Of a stretch of 26,053 nucleotides of DNA, positions 8,262 through 15,292 are shown in pieces. Source of the stretch: Bacteroidales bacterium. Its GTDB lineage: Bacteria; Bacteroidota; Bacteroidia; Bacteroidales; Bacteroidaceae. The stretch's first letter is position 1; every line of letters starts with the position of its first letter. The stretch spans positions 1-26,053 of the forward strand of contig SFIS01000045.1 of NCBI GenBank assembly GCA_004555245.1, written 5' to 3'. The notes under the pieces were generated by a model that was not told the origin of the DNA, did no database searches, and saw only the letters and a list, made by a program, of their open reading frames with translations. Both the position numbers and the translations under genes were made by a program.

Positions 8262-8269
8262 CAAAGGTA
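8262..8269 (-). promoter_or_regulatory. Possible -7 element for the element backbone operon
   Basis: On the minus strand this reads TACCTTTG, matching TAnnTTTG. I see no TTTG at the right distance upstream for the -33 element, so support is partial. It would give a leader of about 110 bases before the DUF3853 start. Confidence 0.35.
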
Positions 8270-8569
8270 GTCTATTTAAATCAGTGAAGAATTAAGGGTG
8301 TTATACGCCAAAAACAGAACAAGTTTTTTCTGTATGGTTTTGAAATACATTTTAAGATTTAGGCAAGACAAAAGGCTGAAAAATAGGGGGTAACAAGCAT
8401 TTTTGATATAGGGACATACAAAATGAGCCGCATAACTCTAAGGCGAGTCATACGGCACGATGATTATCTTGTACAAGGTGGAAATAAAAGATTGAGGTGC
8501 ACGCGATTGGGGAACACCTCAAATAATGAGTGAAAATGTTGCTTGAAAGGGAGACAACAGACAGAATCT

Positions 8570-8709
8570 TGTTTTCCCGACTGTTTTCCCACGCGATTTT
8601 GATACTCCGAGAGACCTTATTTACATGCTTTACTTGGATTGATACGATGCCAAGTTTAGCAGAAAATCAGGAAGTTTTCAAAAGCAATGTGTTTTCCCAT
8701 TGTTTTCCC
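8570..8709 (+). repeat. Two tandem pairs of TGTTTTCCC (candidate integrase arm sites)
   Basis: TGTTTTCCC occurs at 8570 and 8582 (12 bases apart) and again at 8690 and 8701 (11 bases apart), about one helical turn within each pair. All are on the plus strand within 200 bases of the tRNA 3' end. Tyrosine integrases of tRNA-targeting elements bind such arm-type repeats near att; that role is inferred. Confidence 0.55.
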
Positions 8710-8710
8710 G

Positions 8711-8749
8711 ACAAATAAAAAAGGAGCTAAGATTTTATCTTAACTCCTT
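8711..8749 (-). terminator. Rho-independent terminator of the tRNA gene
   Basis: On the minus strand, just past the tRNA 3' end, a 12-bp stem with one mismatch (8721-8732 with 8738-8749) and a 5-base loop is followed by a run of T (CTCCTTTTTTATTTG). It is a good intrinsic terminator. If the tRNA 3' end is the attachment site, this terminator lies on element DNA. Confidence 0.75.
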
Positions 8750-8760
8750 GATTTTCAATG

Positions 8761-8834
8761 TGGACCAGCTAGGGCTTGAACCTAGGACCTCCAGATTATG
8801 AGTCTGTTGCTCTAACCAACTGAGCTACAAGTCC
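8761..8834 (-). tRNA. tRNA with CAT anticodon (probably elongator tRNA-Met)
   Basis: The minus strand folds into a 74-nt tRNA: GGACTTG acceptor strand, D arm GCTCAGTTGGTTAGAGC, anticodon loop CTCATAA (anticodon CAT), T arm CTAGG-TTCAAGC-CCTAG, 3' strand CTGGTCC and discriminator A. CCA is not encoded. The acceptor stem has a T-T mismatch at position 6-67 and a G-T pair next to it. CAT could also be the lysidine-modified tRNA-Ile2; I prefer elongator Met, with moderate certainty. The mobile element begins at its 3' end. Confidence 0.92.
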
Positions 8835-8976
8835 GGAATCACATGGTGATTGCCACAATCGTTGAATTGCGGTGCAAAGTTACTACAATTTTCCGTTTCC
8901 ACCAAATATTTTTTTGTTTTTTTTGTTTTCAATATAAAAAAGTGAGGAGCGGGATAGGCAGAAAATGTGCTGAAAG

Positions 8977-9008
8977 TTTGGTGTATCAGGATATTATTTG
9001 TAATTTTG
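8977..9008 (+). promoter_or_regulatory. Bacteroidetes-type promoter of the GH53-cyclophilin gene
   Basis: TTTG at 8977-8980 and TAATTTTG at 9001-9008 are 20 bases apart, an exact match to the TTTG-N19-21-TAnnTTTG consensus. Transcription would start near 9015, giving a leader of about 90 bases that contains the threefold repeat. Confidence 0.7.
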
Positions 9009-9040
9009 CGACACGTATTCTATCTAATGTAGGACAAAGT

Positions 9041-9105
9041 CTTACACACATTTATGTAATAATCTTGCACACATTTATGTAATATCTTACACACATTTAT
9101 ATTAT
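9041..9105 (+). repeat. Three imperfect 20-base repeats in the leader, ending at the start codon
   Basis: CTTACACACATTTATGTAAT (9041), CTTGCACACATTTATGTAAT (9064) and CTTACACACATTTATATTAT (9086) recur every 22-23 bases, the last ending at the base before the ATG. There is no Shine-Dalgarno sequence. The repeats lie downstream of the predicted transcription start. Confidence 0.85.
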
Positions 9106-10851
9106 ATGAGAAACATTCTGTTATTTCTGTTCTGCACGATGAGTGCAGCGTTGTGGGCAGACGATTTTGCCCTTGGTGCGGACATCAGCTGGTGTACGGA
9201 GATGGAGGCTAAGGGCCTTCGCTTGCAGAACTATAACGGCGAGGAGCGTGAGTGTACAGCGTTGATGAAGGAGATGGGCATGAATGCCATAAGGCTTCGC
9301 GTATGGGTTGACCCCTCCAAGCACGACAACTGGTGTGACAAGAATGATGTTCTTGTCAAGGCTTTGCGTGCCAAGCGTCTCGGCATGGACATCATGATTG
9401 ACTTCCACTACAGCGACTGGTGGGCAGATCCTGCCAAGCAGAACATCCCGAAGTCATGGGAGAAGATGTCTTTCAAGAAGATGTGCAAGGCACTTGCCGC
9501 GCATACTGAGGATGTGCTGACTTTCTTGCGCGACAACGGCATCACGCCGCGTTGGGTGCAGGTGGGCAACGAGACGAGCAACGGCATGCTGTGGTCGGTG
9601 AAGTGCGACCCCGTGACGGGATGGGAGATAAAGGACACACAGGGGAACACCACCATCACGAAGTCGATGGGCCATGTGGAGCGCAACCCGGAGCAGTATG
9701 CGGGGTTCATCCGTGCGGGCTACGATGCGGTGAAGAAGGTGTGTCCCGACGCTATTGTCATAGTTCATCTCGACAATGGTTTCGATGCGTCGCTGTATAA
9801 CCATAACCTTGACATCGTGAAGCGCTATGGCGGCAAGTGGGATATGATAGGCATGTCGCTCTATCCTTACTGGGCTATGGATTCCAAGAAAGAGCCCAAT
9901 GCTTGGGTGACTATCTCTGACTGCATGAAGAACATCCGTCAGGTGTCGAAGAAATACGATTGTGACGTGATGATAGTCGAGACGGGCTTTGAGGTTGACG
10001 AGAGCCGCCCCTGGGTGATGGCGATGGGCCGCGAGCAATATGCCGACATCATACGGCGTGCCCGGAGCGAGACGGGCGGCAGGTGCAAGGGTGTCTTTTA
10101 TTGGGAGCCGGAGTGTCTGCCGTCGCAGTACAAGCTGGGAGCTTTCGGTTCTGACGGTCGTCCCACTGACATCATGCGTGCCCTTGCTGATGTGACTGTA
10201 CGGAATGGTCTGAGCCACTACGACCGTCCTGTCGTGGAGATAAAGACAACGGAGGGCGACATCTATGTGGAGTTGATGAACGAGACGCCGATACATCGCG
10301 ATGCCTTCTTGCGCATCACGGAGTTGTGTGCCTTCGACAGCGTGCTTTTCCATCGTGTGATAAAGGATTTCATGATACAGTTCGGCGACCCGACGACGAA
10401 GAACGCTCCTCCCACATCTGTCGAGCATCCGAGCGCGTTGCTTGGCGAGGGTGACTTCCTCACCGCTGACGGACAGACGTCTATGCCGGCAGAGATTCTC
10501 TTCCCCCGTCTTTTCCACAAGCGGGGTGCGCTGGCTGCTGCACGCGAGCCAGACGACTTGAATCCCGAGAAGCGCAGCTCGTCGTCGCAGTTCTATATCG
10601 TTTGGGGCAAGTGGCCTGCTGTCTCCGGCCGTGCGCCCTACGCCGAGCAGTTGGGCTACTACAAGGAGTATCAGCAGCCGGGCACACCGTGGTTGGATGC
10701 GGGCTACACCGTCTTCGGCCAGGTGATGGACGGTTTAGACACCATCGACCGCATACAGCGGAGCCAGACGGACAGCAACGACCGTCCCGTGAAGGATGTC
10801 CGCATCCTCTCGATGCAACGGCTGCCTATCCCTGCGATACCGGCGAAATAA
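9106..10851 (+). CDS. Secreted GH53 endo-beta-1,4-galactanase fused to a cyclophilin-type prolyl isomerase
   Basis: A 581-aa two-domain protein with a signal peptide (residues 1-18, cleavage after ALWA). Residues about 20-365 are GH53 arabinogalactan endo-1,4-beta-galactanase: IRLRVWVDP, DFHYSDWWADPAKQ, VQVGNETSNG with acid/base Glu156, and MIVETGF with nucleophile Glu292. It should cut beta-1,4-galactan of pectin or type I arabinogalactan. Residues about 376-572 are a cyclophilin: FHRVIKDFMIQFGDP (Arg417, Gln425), SSSSQFYIVWG (Gln495) and GYTVFGQVMDGLDTIDRI, so it looks catalytically complete apart from a divergent middle. The reading frame is continuous, with no internal signal peptide before the cyclophilin. 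GH53 enzymes are usually about 350-400 aa; this fusion is unusual. It should act in the periplasm or outside the cell. Confidence 0.92.
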   Translation: MRNILLFLFCTMSAALWADDFALGADISWCTEMEAKGLRLQNYNGEERECTALMKEMGMNAIRLRVWVDPSKHDNWCDKNDVLVKALRAKRLGMDIMIDFHYSDWWADPAKQNIPKSWEKMSFKKMCKALAAHTEDVLTFLRDNGITPRWVQVGNETSNGMLWSVKCDPVTGWEIKDTQGNTTITKSMGHVERNPEQYAGFIRAGYDAVKKVCPDAIVIVHLDNGFDASLYNHNLDIVKRYGGKWDMIGMSLYPYWAMDSKKEPNAWVTISDCMKNIRQVSKKYDCDVMIVETGFEVDESRPWVMAMGREQYADIIRRARSETGGRCKGVFYWEPECLPSQYKLGAFGSDGRPTDIMRALADVTVRNGLSHYDRPVVEIKTTEGDIYVELMNETPIHRDAFLRITELCAFDSVLFHRVIKDFMIQFGDPTTKNAPPTSVEHPSALLGEGDFLTADGQTSMPAEILFPRLFHKRGALAAAREPDDLNPEKRSSSSQFYIVWGKWPAVSGRAPYAEQLGYYKEYQQPGTPWLDAGYTVFGQVMDGLDTIDRIQRSQTDSNDRPVKDVRILSMQRLPIPAIPAK

Positions 10852-11237
10852 CGGGGTGATGCAGTATGCTTTTTTCGCGTGCGGCACATGTTTTGACTTT
10901 AGACTAATAACACGCCTGGCCCGGTGTGTCTGTCCGGCATAACCTTTCATCTATAATATGAGAAAGTCATCATTTCTTTCGCTTGGGTAGTAGCCAATTC
11001 CTTTGCCTGACATGTTGGAGTAGTGAAGGGACCAATCGGTTTCTTCCTTTGATAATGACAACTACTCGCGTGGAAGTGTGTTTGGTGGTGATGTGGATGA
11101 TATTACGAATGAAAAATATACTCACTTTTGGGGATTGAGAGGTGGTGATAAGAAGAAAAGTTGTGGTAAACATGAGAAAAAAGGGAAAAGACAATACATG
11201 TTATTCCAAAATTTACCATCACTTTTCTTCAATTTTT
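10852..11237 (+). other. Gap before the rubrerythrin promoter, with a possible gene relic
   Basis: I see no intact gene and no convincing terminator here. One frame is notable: ATG at 10958 begins MRKSSFLSLG, a possible truncated signal-peptide start, then TAGTAG (10988-10993) and later TAGTGA (11021-11026) in the same frame. An open stretch from 11027 to 11263 then reads as protein-like, with SRGSVFGGDVDDITNEKYTH followed by a very basic KKKSCGKHEKKGKR. It may be a decayed secreted protein or chance. Confidence 0.3.
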
Positions 11238-11268
11238 TTTGGTTGTTAGTGACAAATACTTAACTTTG
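11238..11268 (+). promoter_or_regulatory. Bacteroidetes-type promoter of rubrerythrin
   Basis: TTTG at 11238-11241 and TAACTTTG at 11261-11268, 19 bases apart, fit the major-sigma consensus. The predicted leader is about 45 bases, AT-rich, without a Shine-Dalgarno sequence, as is common in this phylum. Confidence 0.75.
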
Positions 11269-11319
11269 CTGATGTAAAGAAAACGAACATTAACTAACAC
11301 ATTAAAAATTACATTATTT

Positions 11320-11859
11320 ATGGCAACAAAGTATTCAGGCACTCAGACAGAGAAGAACCTTTTAGAGGCTTTCGCAGGCGAAAGTCAGGCACGCAACAAG
11401 TACACATACTTTGCTTCTAAGGCTAAGAAGGAGGGATATGAGCAGATCTCTGCCATCTTCCAGCAGACGGCAGACAACGAGAAGGAGCACGCTAAGCTGT
11501 GGTTCAAGGAGCTCAATGGCATTGGCGACACGGCTCAGAACCTTGCAGCAGCTGCTGAGGGCGAGAACTACGAGTGGACAGACATGTACGATGGTTTTGC
11601 CAAGACAGCCGAGGAGGAGGGTTTCCCAGAGCTTGCGGCTAAGTTCCGCCTTGTAGCTGCCATCGAGAAGCGCCACGAGGAGAGATACCGCGCCCTGCTG
11701 AAGAATGTGGAGACAGCTGCTGTCTTCGCCAAGAGCGAGGTGAAGGTATGGGAATGTCGCAACTGCGGACACATCGTAGTAGGCGAGAAGGCTCCTGAGA
11801 TATGCCCAACATGCGATCACCCGCAGGCTTACTTCGAGATTCACATCGACAACTTCTAA
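11320..11859 (+). CDS. rbr: Rubrerythrin
   Basis: A 179-aa non-haem di-iron peroxidase that reduces hydrogen peroxide in anaerobes, cytoplasmic. Residues 1-135 are the ferritin-like four-helix domain with ligands in AGESQARNKY (Glu21), DNEKEH (Glu54, His57), the EEEGFPELAAKF segment (98-109) and AIEKRHEER (Glu116, His119). Residues 143-179 form the rubredoxin-like iron site: Cys146, Cys149, Cys162, Cys165 (CRNC, CPTC). Length and order are those of classical rubrerythrin. It appears to be a single-gene unit with its own promoter. The 217-base gap after it shows nothing decisive. Confidence 0.97.
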   Translation: MATKYSGTQTEKNLLEAFAGESQARNKYTYFASKAKKEGYEQISAIFQQTADNEKEHAKLWFKELNGIGDTAQNLAAAAEGENYEWTDMYDGFAKTAEEEGFPELAAKFRLVAAIEKRHEERYRALLKNVETAAVFAKSEVKVWECRNCGHIVVGEKAPEICPTCDHPQAYFEIHIDNF

Positions 11860-12076
11860 ACGTAGATTTCGTTTGTTGCAATTCTGTCTTGAATTATCCG
11901 CATAATGAGCACAAGGCAGGTCGTGCGTAGGTGAGAAGAACAGTTATGCACACCTTCCTATCTCCAACACATATTATTATATACCATTCACTAACCCCGG
12001 CAGGCAGCCGTTCGATTGTCTCTGTCTCTACATCAGATTCAGTGTCAGGCTCCTGCTCCTAAAAACCTTTAGCACT

Positions 12077-12643
12077 ATGAGAAGTATCACAACATTCGAC
12101 CTCCAGTACGCTCACCGCTTCTACGGATTTCAGGGCGAAGCACAGTATCTCCACGGCCACACAGGTGTGTTGACCATCGAAGTGGAGGACACAGTCAACG
12201 AGGGTGTCAACATGGTCTTCCCATGCAACGAGATTCAGAAGACAGCATGGGATGTGCTCAAGAACTTTGACCACGCCCTCATCCTCCGTGAGGACGACCC
12301 TCTCCTGCCTGCCATTCTCGACGTATATGAGAAACAGGGCATAAAGGACGGACATCCACGCAACACGATGAAAGGTGCCGCCTTTAAGACGGATCTTGCT
12401 CAGGCCTTCCCCGATAGCCGCCTCGTCGTCACAAAGGAGACTATGACAGTAGAGGGCATGATAAAGATTGTCTATGACCTTCTAAAGGACAAGCTCAACA
12501 TCGCCAAACTGACGTTCACCAGTGGTGTCAACGCTGCATCGCAGGAGTATGACACTCGCAAGGTCATCGACCGCTGTCCCCTTTGCGGCATCGCTCTCGA
12601 CGAGAACGGTGTATGTCCTAAGTGTGGATATAAGAAAAAGTGA
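12077..12643 (+). CDS. 6-pyruvoyl-tetrahydropterin synthase / QueD-like protein with C-terminal zinc ribbon
   Basis: A 188-aa protein of the T-fold PTPS family. QueD makes 6-carboxy-tetrahydropterin for queuosine and 7-deazaguanine synthesis; relatives make other pterins. Zinc ligands are His13 (YAHRF), His26 and His28 (LHGH). FDHAL (Asp65-His66) matches the catalytic Asp-His dyad, and the late TSGVNAASQEY segment holds the substrate-binding Glu. The proton-donor Cys usually four residues before the HGH histidine is replaced by Ala22 (Glu21 beside it). Residues 167-183 add a zinc ribbon, CPLC and CPKC, absent from standard QueD. No other queuosine gene is next to it, so the exact reaction is uncertain. 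Confidence 0.85.
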   Translation: MRSITTFDLQYAHRFYGFQGEAQYLHGHTGVLTIEVEDTVNEGVNMVFPCNEIQKTAWDVLKNFDHALILREDDPLLPAILDVYEKQGIKDGHPRNTMKGAAFKTDLAQAFPDSRLVVTKETMTVEGMIKIVYDLLKDKLNIAKLTFTSGVNAASQEYDTRKVIDRCPLCGIALDENGVCPKCGYKKK

Positions 12644-12668
12644 ACTCATGGATTCATAAAACATACAG

Positions 12669-12698
12669 AGGGGTGGGTCAAGGATTTGGCTCACCCCT
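12669..12698 (+). terminator. Terminator-like hairpin after the QueD-like gene
   Basis: AGGGGTG (12669-12675) pairs with CACCCCT (12692-12698), with further G-T and G-C pairs inwards, 25 bases after the stop. The tail is TGTTGTTGT rather than a pure T run, so it is a moderate terminator. The stretch 12699-12847 shows nothing. Confidence 0.5.
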
Positions 12699-12847
12699 TG
12701 TTGTTGTAACTCCAAGATTAGTTGATAGAGGTTGTCATCATCCTTTCTACAGTATTGATATGAATGTAGAAGAAGCACATCTTCGGGTGAAACACAATTC
12801 CAGAGGCTTCCTGGACACTTTTTTACATTCCTCTGTCCTTATATACA

Positions 12848-12897
12848 GAAAGCGACATGATGCCCGGCACTAAAAAGCCAGACATCATGTCGCTTTC
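12848..12897. terminator. Strong bidirectional hairpin between convergent genes
   Basis: GAAAGCGACATGATG (12848-12862) and CATCATGTCGCTTTC (12883-12897) form a perfect 15-bp stem around a 20-base loop. It separates the plus-strand QueD-like gene from the end of the minus-strand mannan operon (stop at 12965), so it probably serves both as terminator or 3'-end stabiliser. Confidence 0.7.
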
Positions 12898-12964
12898 ACA
12901 TTATGATGCTTCATTGTCTCTTGTCAATCTGTTCTCTGCAGCGCGGCACGCTTTTCGGCTGTTA

Positions 12965-15223
12965 TTATTCCACAGCCTCGAGCAGTATGACACGGCTTGC
13001 CCAGTCGTTCTTCTTGCCGTAATCCACGTCGTGGGTGTAAGGCATCTCCAGTCCGTTAGCCATGAGGAATCGTCCGGTGAAGACCTTTCCCTCGCAGTCG
13101 AGCGGTTTGTTGTCGATGCGGTTGAGTTCCTTGACGCGGTATTTTCTGCCGGCATCAAGTCCCCGCATCTTCACCGCAGGGAAGTGCTGGTTCTGGAAAG
13201 TCTCGAGTTTATACCAGTAGAACACCGCCTTCGCCTTGTCCTCCGCGACATACATCAGCGACGCGAGGTTGTCACCCTCGTATGGCGAGTGGAGGCGGTA
13301 GATGTCTCCGAACTGCACTATGGGGCGTATCGTCTTGTAGTCGCTAATGGCCTGTCGGCACAGGGCTTTCTCCTCCTCGCTCATGTTCTTCGGCTGAATC
13401 TCCATGCCGAGGCGTCCCGACATCGCCACGTCGCATCTGTATTTTAGCGATGTGGTGCGGAATACGGCATGGTTCGGCACGGCTGAGATATGGCTTGCCA
13501 TCGCTATTGCGGGGAAGAAATACGACGTTCCCCACTGCATGTAGATACGTTGCAGTGCGTCGGTGTTGTCCGACACCCAGAACTCGTCGAAGTACGGCAG
13601 CAGCCCGTAGTTCGCCCTTCCCCCACCCGATGCGCAGTCCTGTATGATGACATCGGGATATTTCTCCCTGATGCGCTGGCAGGTCTTTATCAGTCCGTCG
13701 TGGTATGCGATATATAGGTGACTCTGGTTGTCCATCGGGAGATACTGCGATCCGTGGTTCATCACTGGAGCGTTGGCATCCCATTTTATGTATGCTATCT
13801 CAGGATATTTCGTCAGGAGTTCATCAACAACGTTGAAGACGAAGTCCTGCACCTTCGGGTTCGCCATGTCGAGCACGAGCTGTGTCCCTCCCCTTCCTTT
13901 CACGGGTTCTCTTCCCGGCGCCTTGATGATCCATTCGGGATGTTTCTCATACAGTTCAGATGTAGTGTTTGTCATCTCCGGCTCAATCCAGATGCCGAAT
14001 TTCACTCCGTTCTTCCTTGCGTCTCTCAGCAGACCGTCGATACCGTCAGGCAGTTTCCTTGTATCCACCACCCAGTCGCCGAGGCTTGAGTTGTCCGTCA
14101 GTCGCGGATATTTCTCTCCGAACCATCCGTCGTCCATGACGAAGAGCTCTCCTCCCATCGACTTTATGTCCGCCATCATCTGGTCCATGCCTTTCTGGTT
14201 GATGTCGAAATACACGCCTTCCCATGAGTTTAGCAGAATCATGCGCTCCTTGTCTCCGTGTCTCATCTGGTAGCGCCGTGCCCATCTGTGGTAAGCGCGT
14301 GACGCTCCAGACAGTCCTTCGTTCGAGAAGGTGTAAGCCACATGCGGCGTGCATAGTGTCTTTCCGCGCTGCAGATGATATTCCGAGTTGTCCGGCGCTA
14401 TGCCTGCGAGGAAATGGTGATACTCGTCCTCACCCGTATCCACCGTCACGTTGTAGTTTCCTGAATACATCAGCGCGGCCCCGATGACGTCTCCCTCGTT
14501 CTCTTTCGGTTTCCCGTCGAGCGAGAACATCACCTCCTGTCTGTCCGTCGTAGCGTTTCTCAGTCCGTCGCGGTTCTTTATCCTGAGCATGCCGTTCTGC
14601 AGCTTCTGTTCTGTCAGCTGCGCCTCTGCCGCCCACGAGCCGTGCTGGTGGCTTATCCAGACGTTGCCGCGTCGTATGGGCATGGCGGACGACATGAACT
14701 GTGTCAGTGTCACTGTCTTCTTCTCGTTGTTCGTTATCTCTGTCCATGCCTCTATTATATCCACATCGCGGTAAGCGAGATATACGAGTTTCACCGTTAC
14801 GGGATATAGCGGGTCAGAGAGTGTTACGACGAGTTGCCGTCCCTTTCTCCGTGCGGCATTTGGAGCCTTGTCTTCGATGTCCGTCACGTTGTAGTCCTTG
14901 CAGACGAGCTGTGTCGAGAGGTTACCGTCAGCATGACGCATGGCGAACGCCGCCTCGCCCTGTATGTGTGTGGCGCCGTAGGCGGGGTATATTTCCAGAC
15001 TGCTCCAGTTTGCTCTTGTCGGAGCGGGCAGCACACTGATGTCATGGTTGTCCAAGCGTGTGCCGTAATATACGAAAGTGGGTTCTTTGCCTTTCTCCAC
15101 ATCGAGCACGAGAGTTGTCGCCGGCGTGTGCAGGGCTACATTCTCTGCCGCCGTAGGCATGGCGACGAGGCACAACGCAGCCCCAAAAGCCGCGCTAATA
15201 AAAGTTCTGTTTGTATGTTTCAT
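12965..15223 (-). CDS. Secreted GH36 alpha-galactosidase
   Basis: A 752-aa protein with a signal peptide (residues 1-26, cleavage after PTAA). It removes terminal alpha-1,6-galactose, here most likely side groups of galactomannan. An N-terminal beta-sandwich (about 30-310) precedes the TIM barrel: ILLNSWEGVYFD (329-340), LFVMDDGWFG (360-369), IWIEPEM (411-417), YIKWDANAPV with nucleophile Asp482, CASGGGRANYG (530-540), and WVSDNTDALQR with acid/base Asp552. A C-terminal beta domain follows. The length is normal for GH36. It is the last gene of the mannan operon, 67 bases after the epimerase, and its secretion signal suggests a periplasmic location. Confidence 0.94.
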   Translation of the reverse strand: MKHTNRTFISAAFGAALCLVAMPTAAENVALHTPATTLVLDVEKGKEPTFVYYGTRLDNHDISVLPAPTRANWSSLEIYPAYGATHIQGEAAFAMRHADGNLSTQLVCKDYNVTDIEDKAPNAARRKGRQLVVTLSDPLYPVTVKLVYLAYRDVDIIEAWTEITNNEKKTVTLTQFMSSAMPIRRGNVWISHQHGSWAAEAQLTEQKLQNGMLRIKNRDGLRNATTDRQEVMFSLDGKPKENEGDVIGAALMYSGNYNVTVDTGEDEYHHFLAGIAPDNSEYHLQRGKTLCTPHVAYTFSNEGLSGASRAYHRWARRYQMRHGDKERMILLNSWEGVYFDINQKGMDQMMADIKSMGGELFVMDDGWFGEKYPRLTDNSSLGDWVVDTRKLPDGIDGLLRDARKNGVKFGIWIEPEMTNTTSELYEKHPEWIIKAPGREPVKGRGGTQLVLDMANPKVQDFVFNVVDELLTKYPEIAYIKWDANAPVMNHGSQYLPMDNQSHLYIAYHDGLIKTCQRIREKYPDVIIQDCASGGGRANYGLLPYFDEFWVSDNTDALQRIYMQWGTSYFFPAIAMASHISAVPNHAVFRTTSLKYRCDVAMSGRLGMEIQPKNMSEEEKALCRQAISDYKTIRPIVQFGDIYRLHSPYEGDNLASLMYVAEDKAKAVFYWYKLETFQNQHFPAVKMRGLDAGRKYRVKELNRIDNKPLDCEGKVFTGRFLMANGLEMPYTHDVDYGKKNDWASRVILLEAVE

Positions 15224-15274
15224 ATTTTTTCAGTTAACAAGTTGACGAGATGGACACATATTATGATAACGCAT

Positions 15275-15292
15275 GAGTGGCCGGCAGGCCTC
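15275..15292 (-). promoter_or_regulatory. Hairpin overlapping the epimerase stop codon
   Basis: GAG-T-GGCC and GGCCTC form a 7-bp GC-rich stem with one bulge and a 4-base loop. It includes part of the epimerase stop codon and lies before the alpha-galactosidase gene. There is no T tract, so it more likely affects mRNA processing or stability than termination. Confidence 0.45.

Larger units (their letters stand above)
8149..8760. other. Non-coding right end of the mobile element
   Basis: There is no credible gene in this 612-base stretch next to the tRNA. Besides the palindrome and terminator listed separately, it contains a 12-bp stem with two mismatches at 8427-8438/8445-8456, and four copies of TGTTTTCCC at 8570-8578, 8582-8590, 8690-8698 and 8701-8709. 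It is the expected place for attachment-site arm sequences bound by an integrase. Confidence 0.6.

Noticed and set aside
8570..8709. CRISPR-like array from the repeated TGTTTTCCC
   Set aside because: The units are only 9 bases, come in close pairs with unequal spacing, and have no spacers of regular length or cas genes nearby.
8530..8718. 62-codon plus-strand frame next to the tRNA
   Set aside because: It is made partly of the TGTTTTCCC repeats and terminator sequence, with no start context; the region reads as attachment-site DNA.
9454..10518. 354-codon minus-strand open frame opposite the GH53-cyclophilin gene
   Set aside because: It is antisense to well-supported catalytic motifs, with an Arg/His-rich composition typical of a shadow frame.
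12857..13447. 196-codon open frame on the plus strand over the end of the alpha-galactosidase gene
   Set aside because: Antisense to a gene with clear GH36 motifs; the product is a low-similarity mirror of the coding strand and has no promoter or start context.
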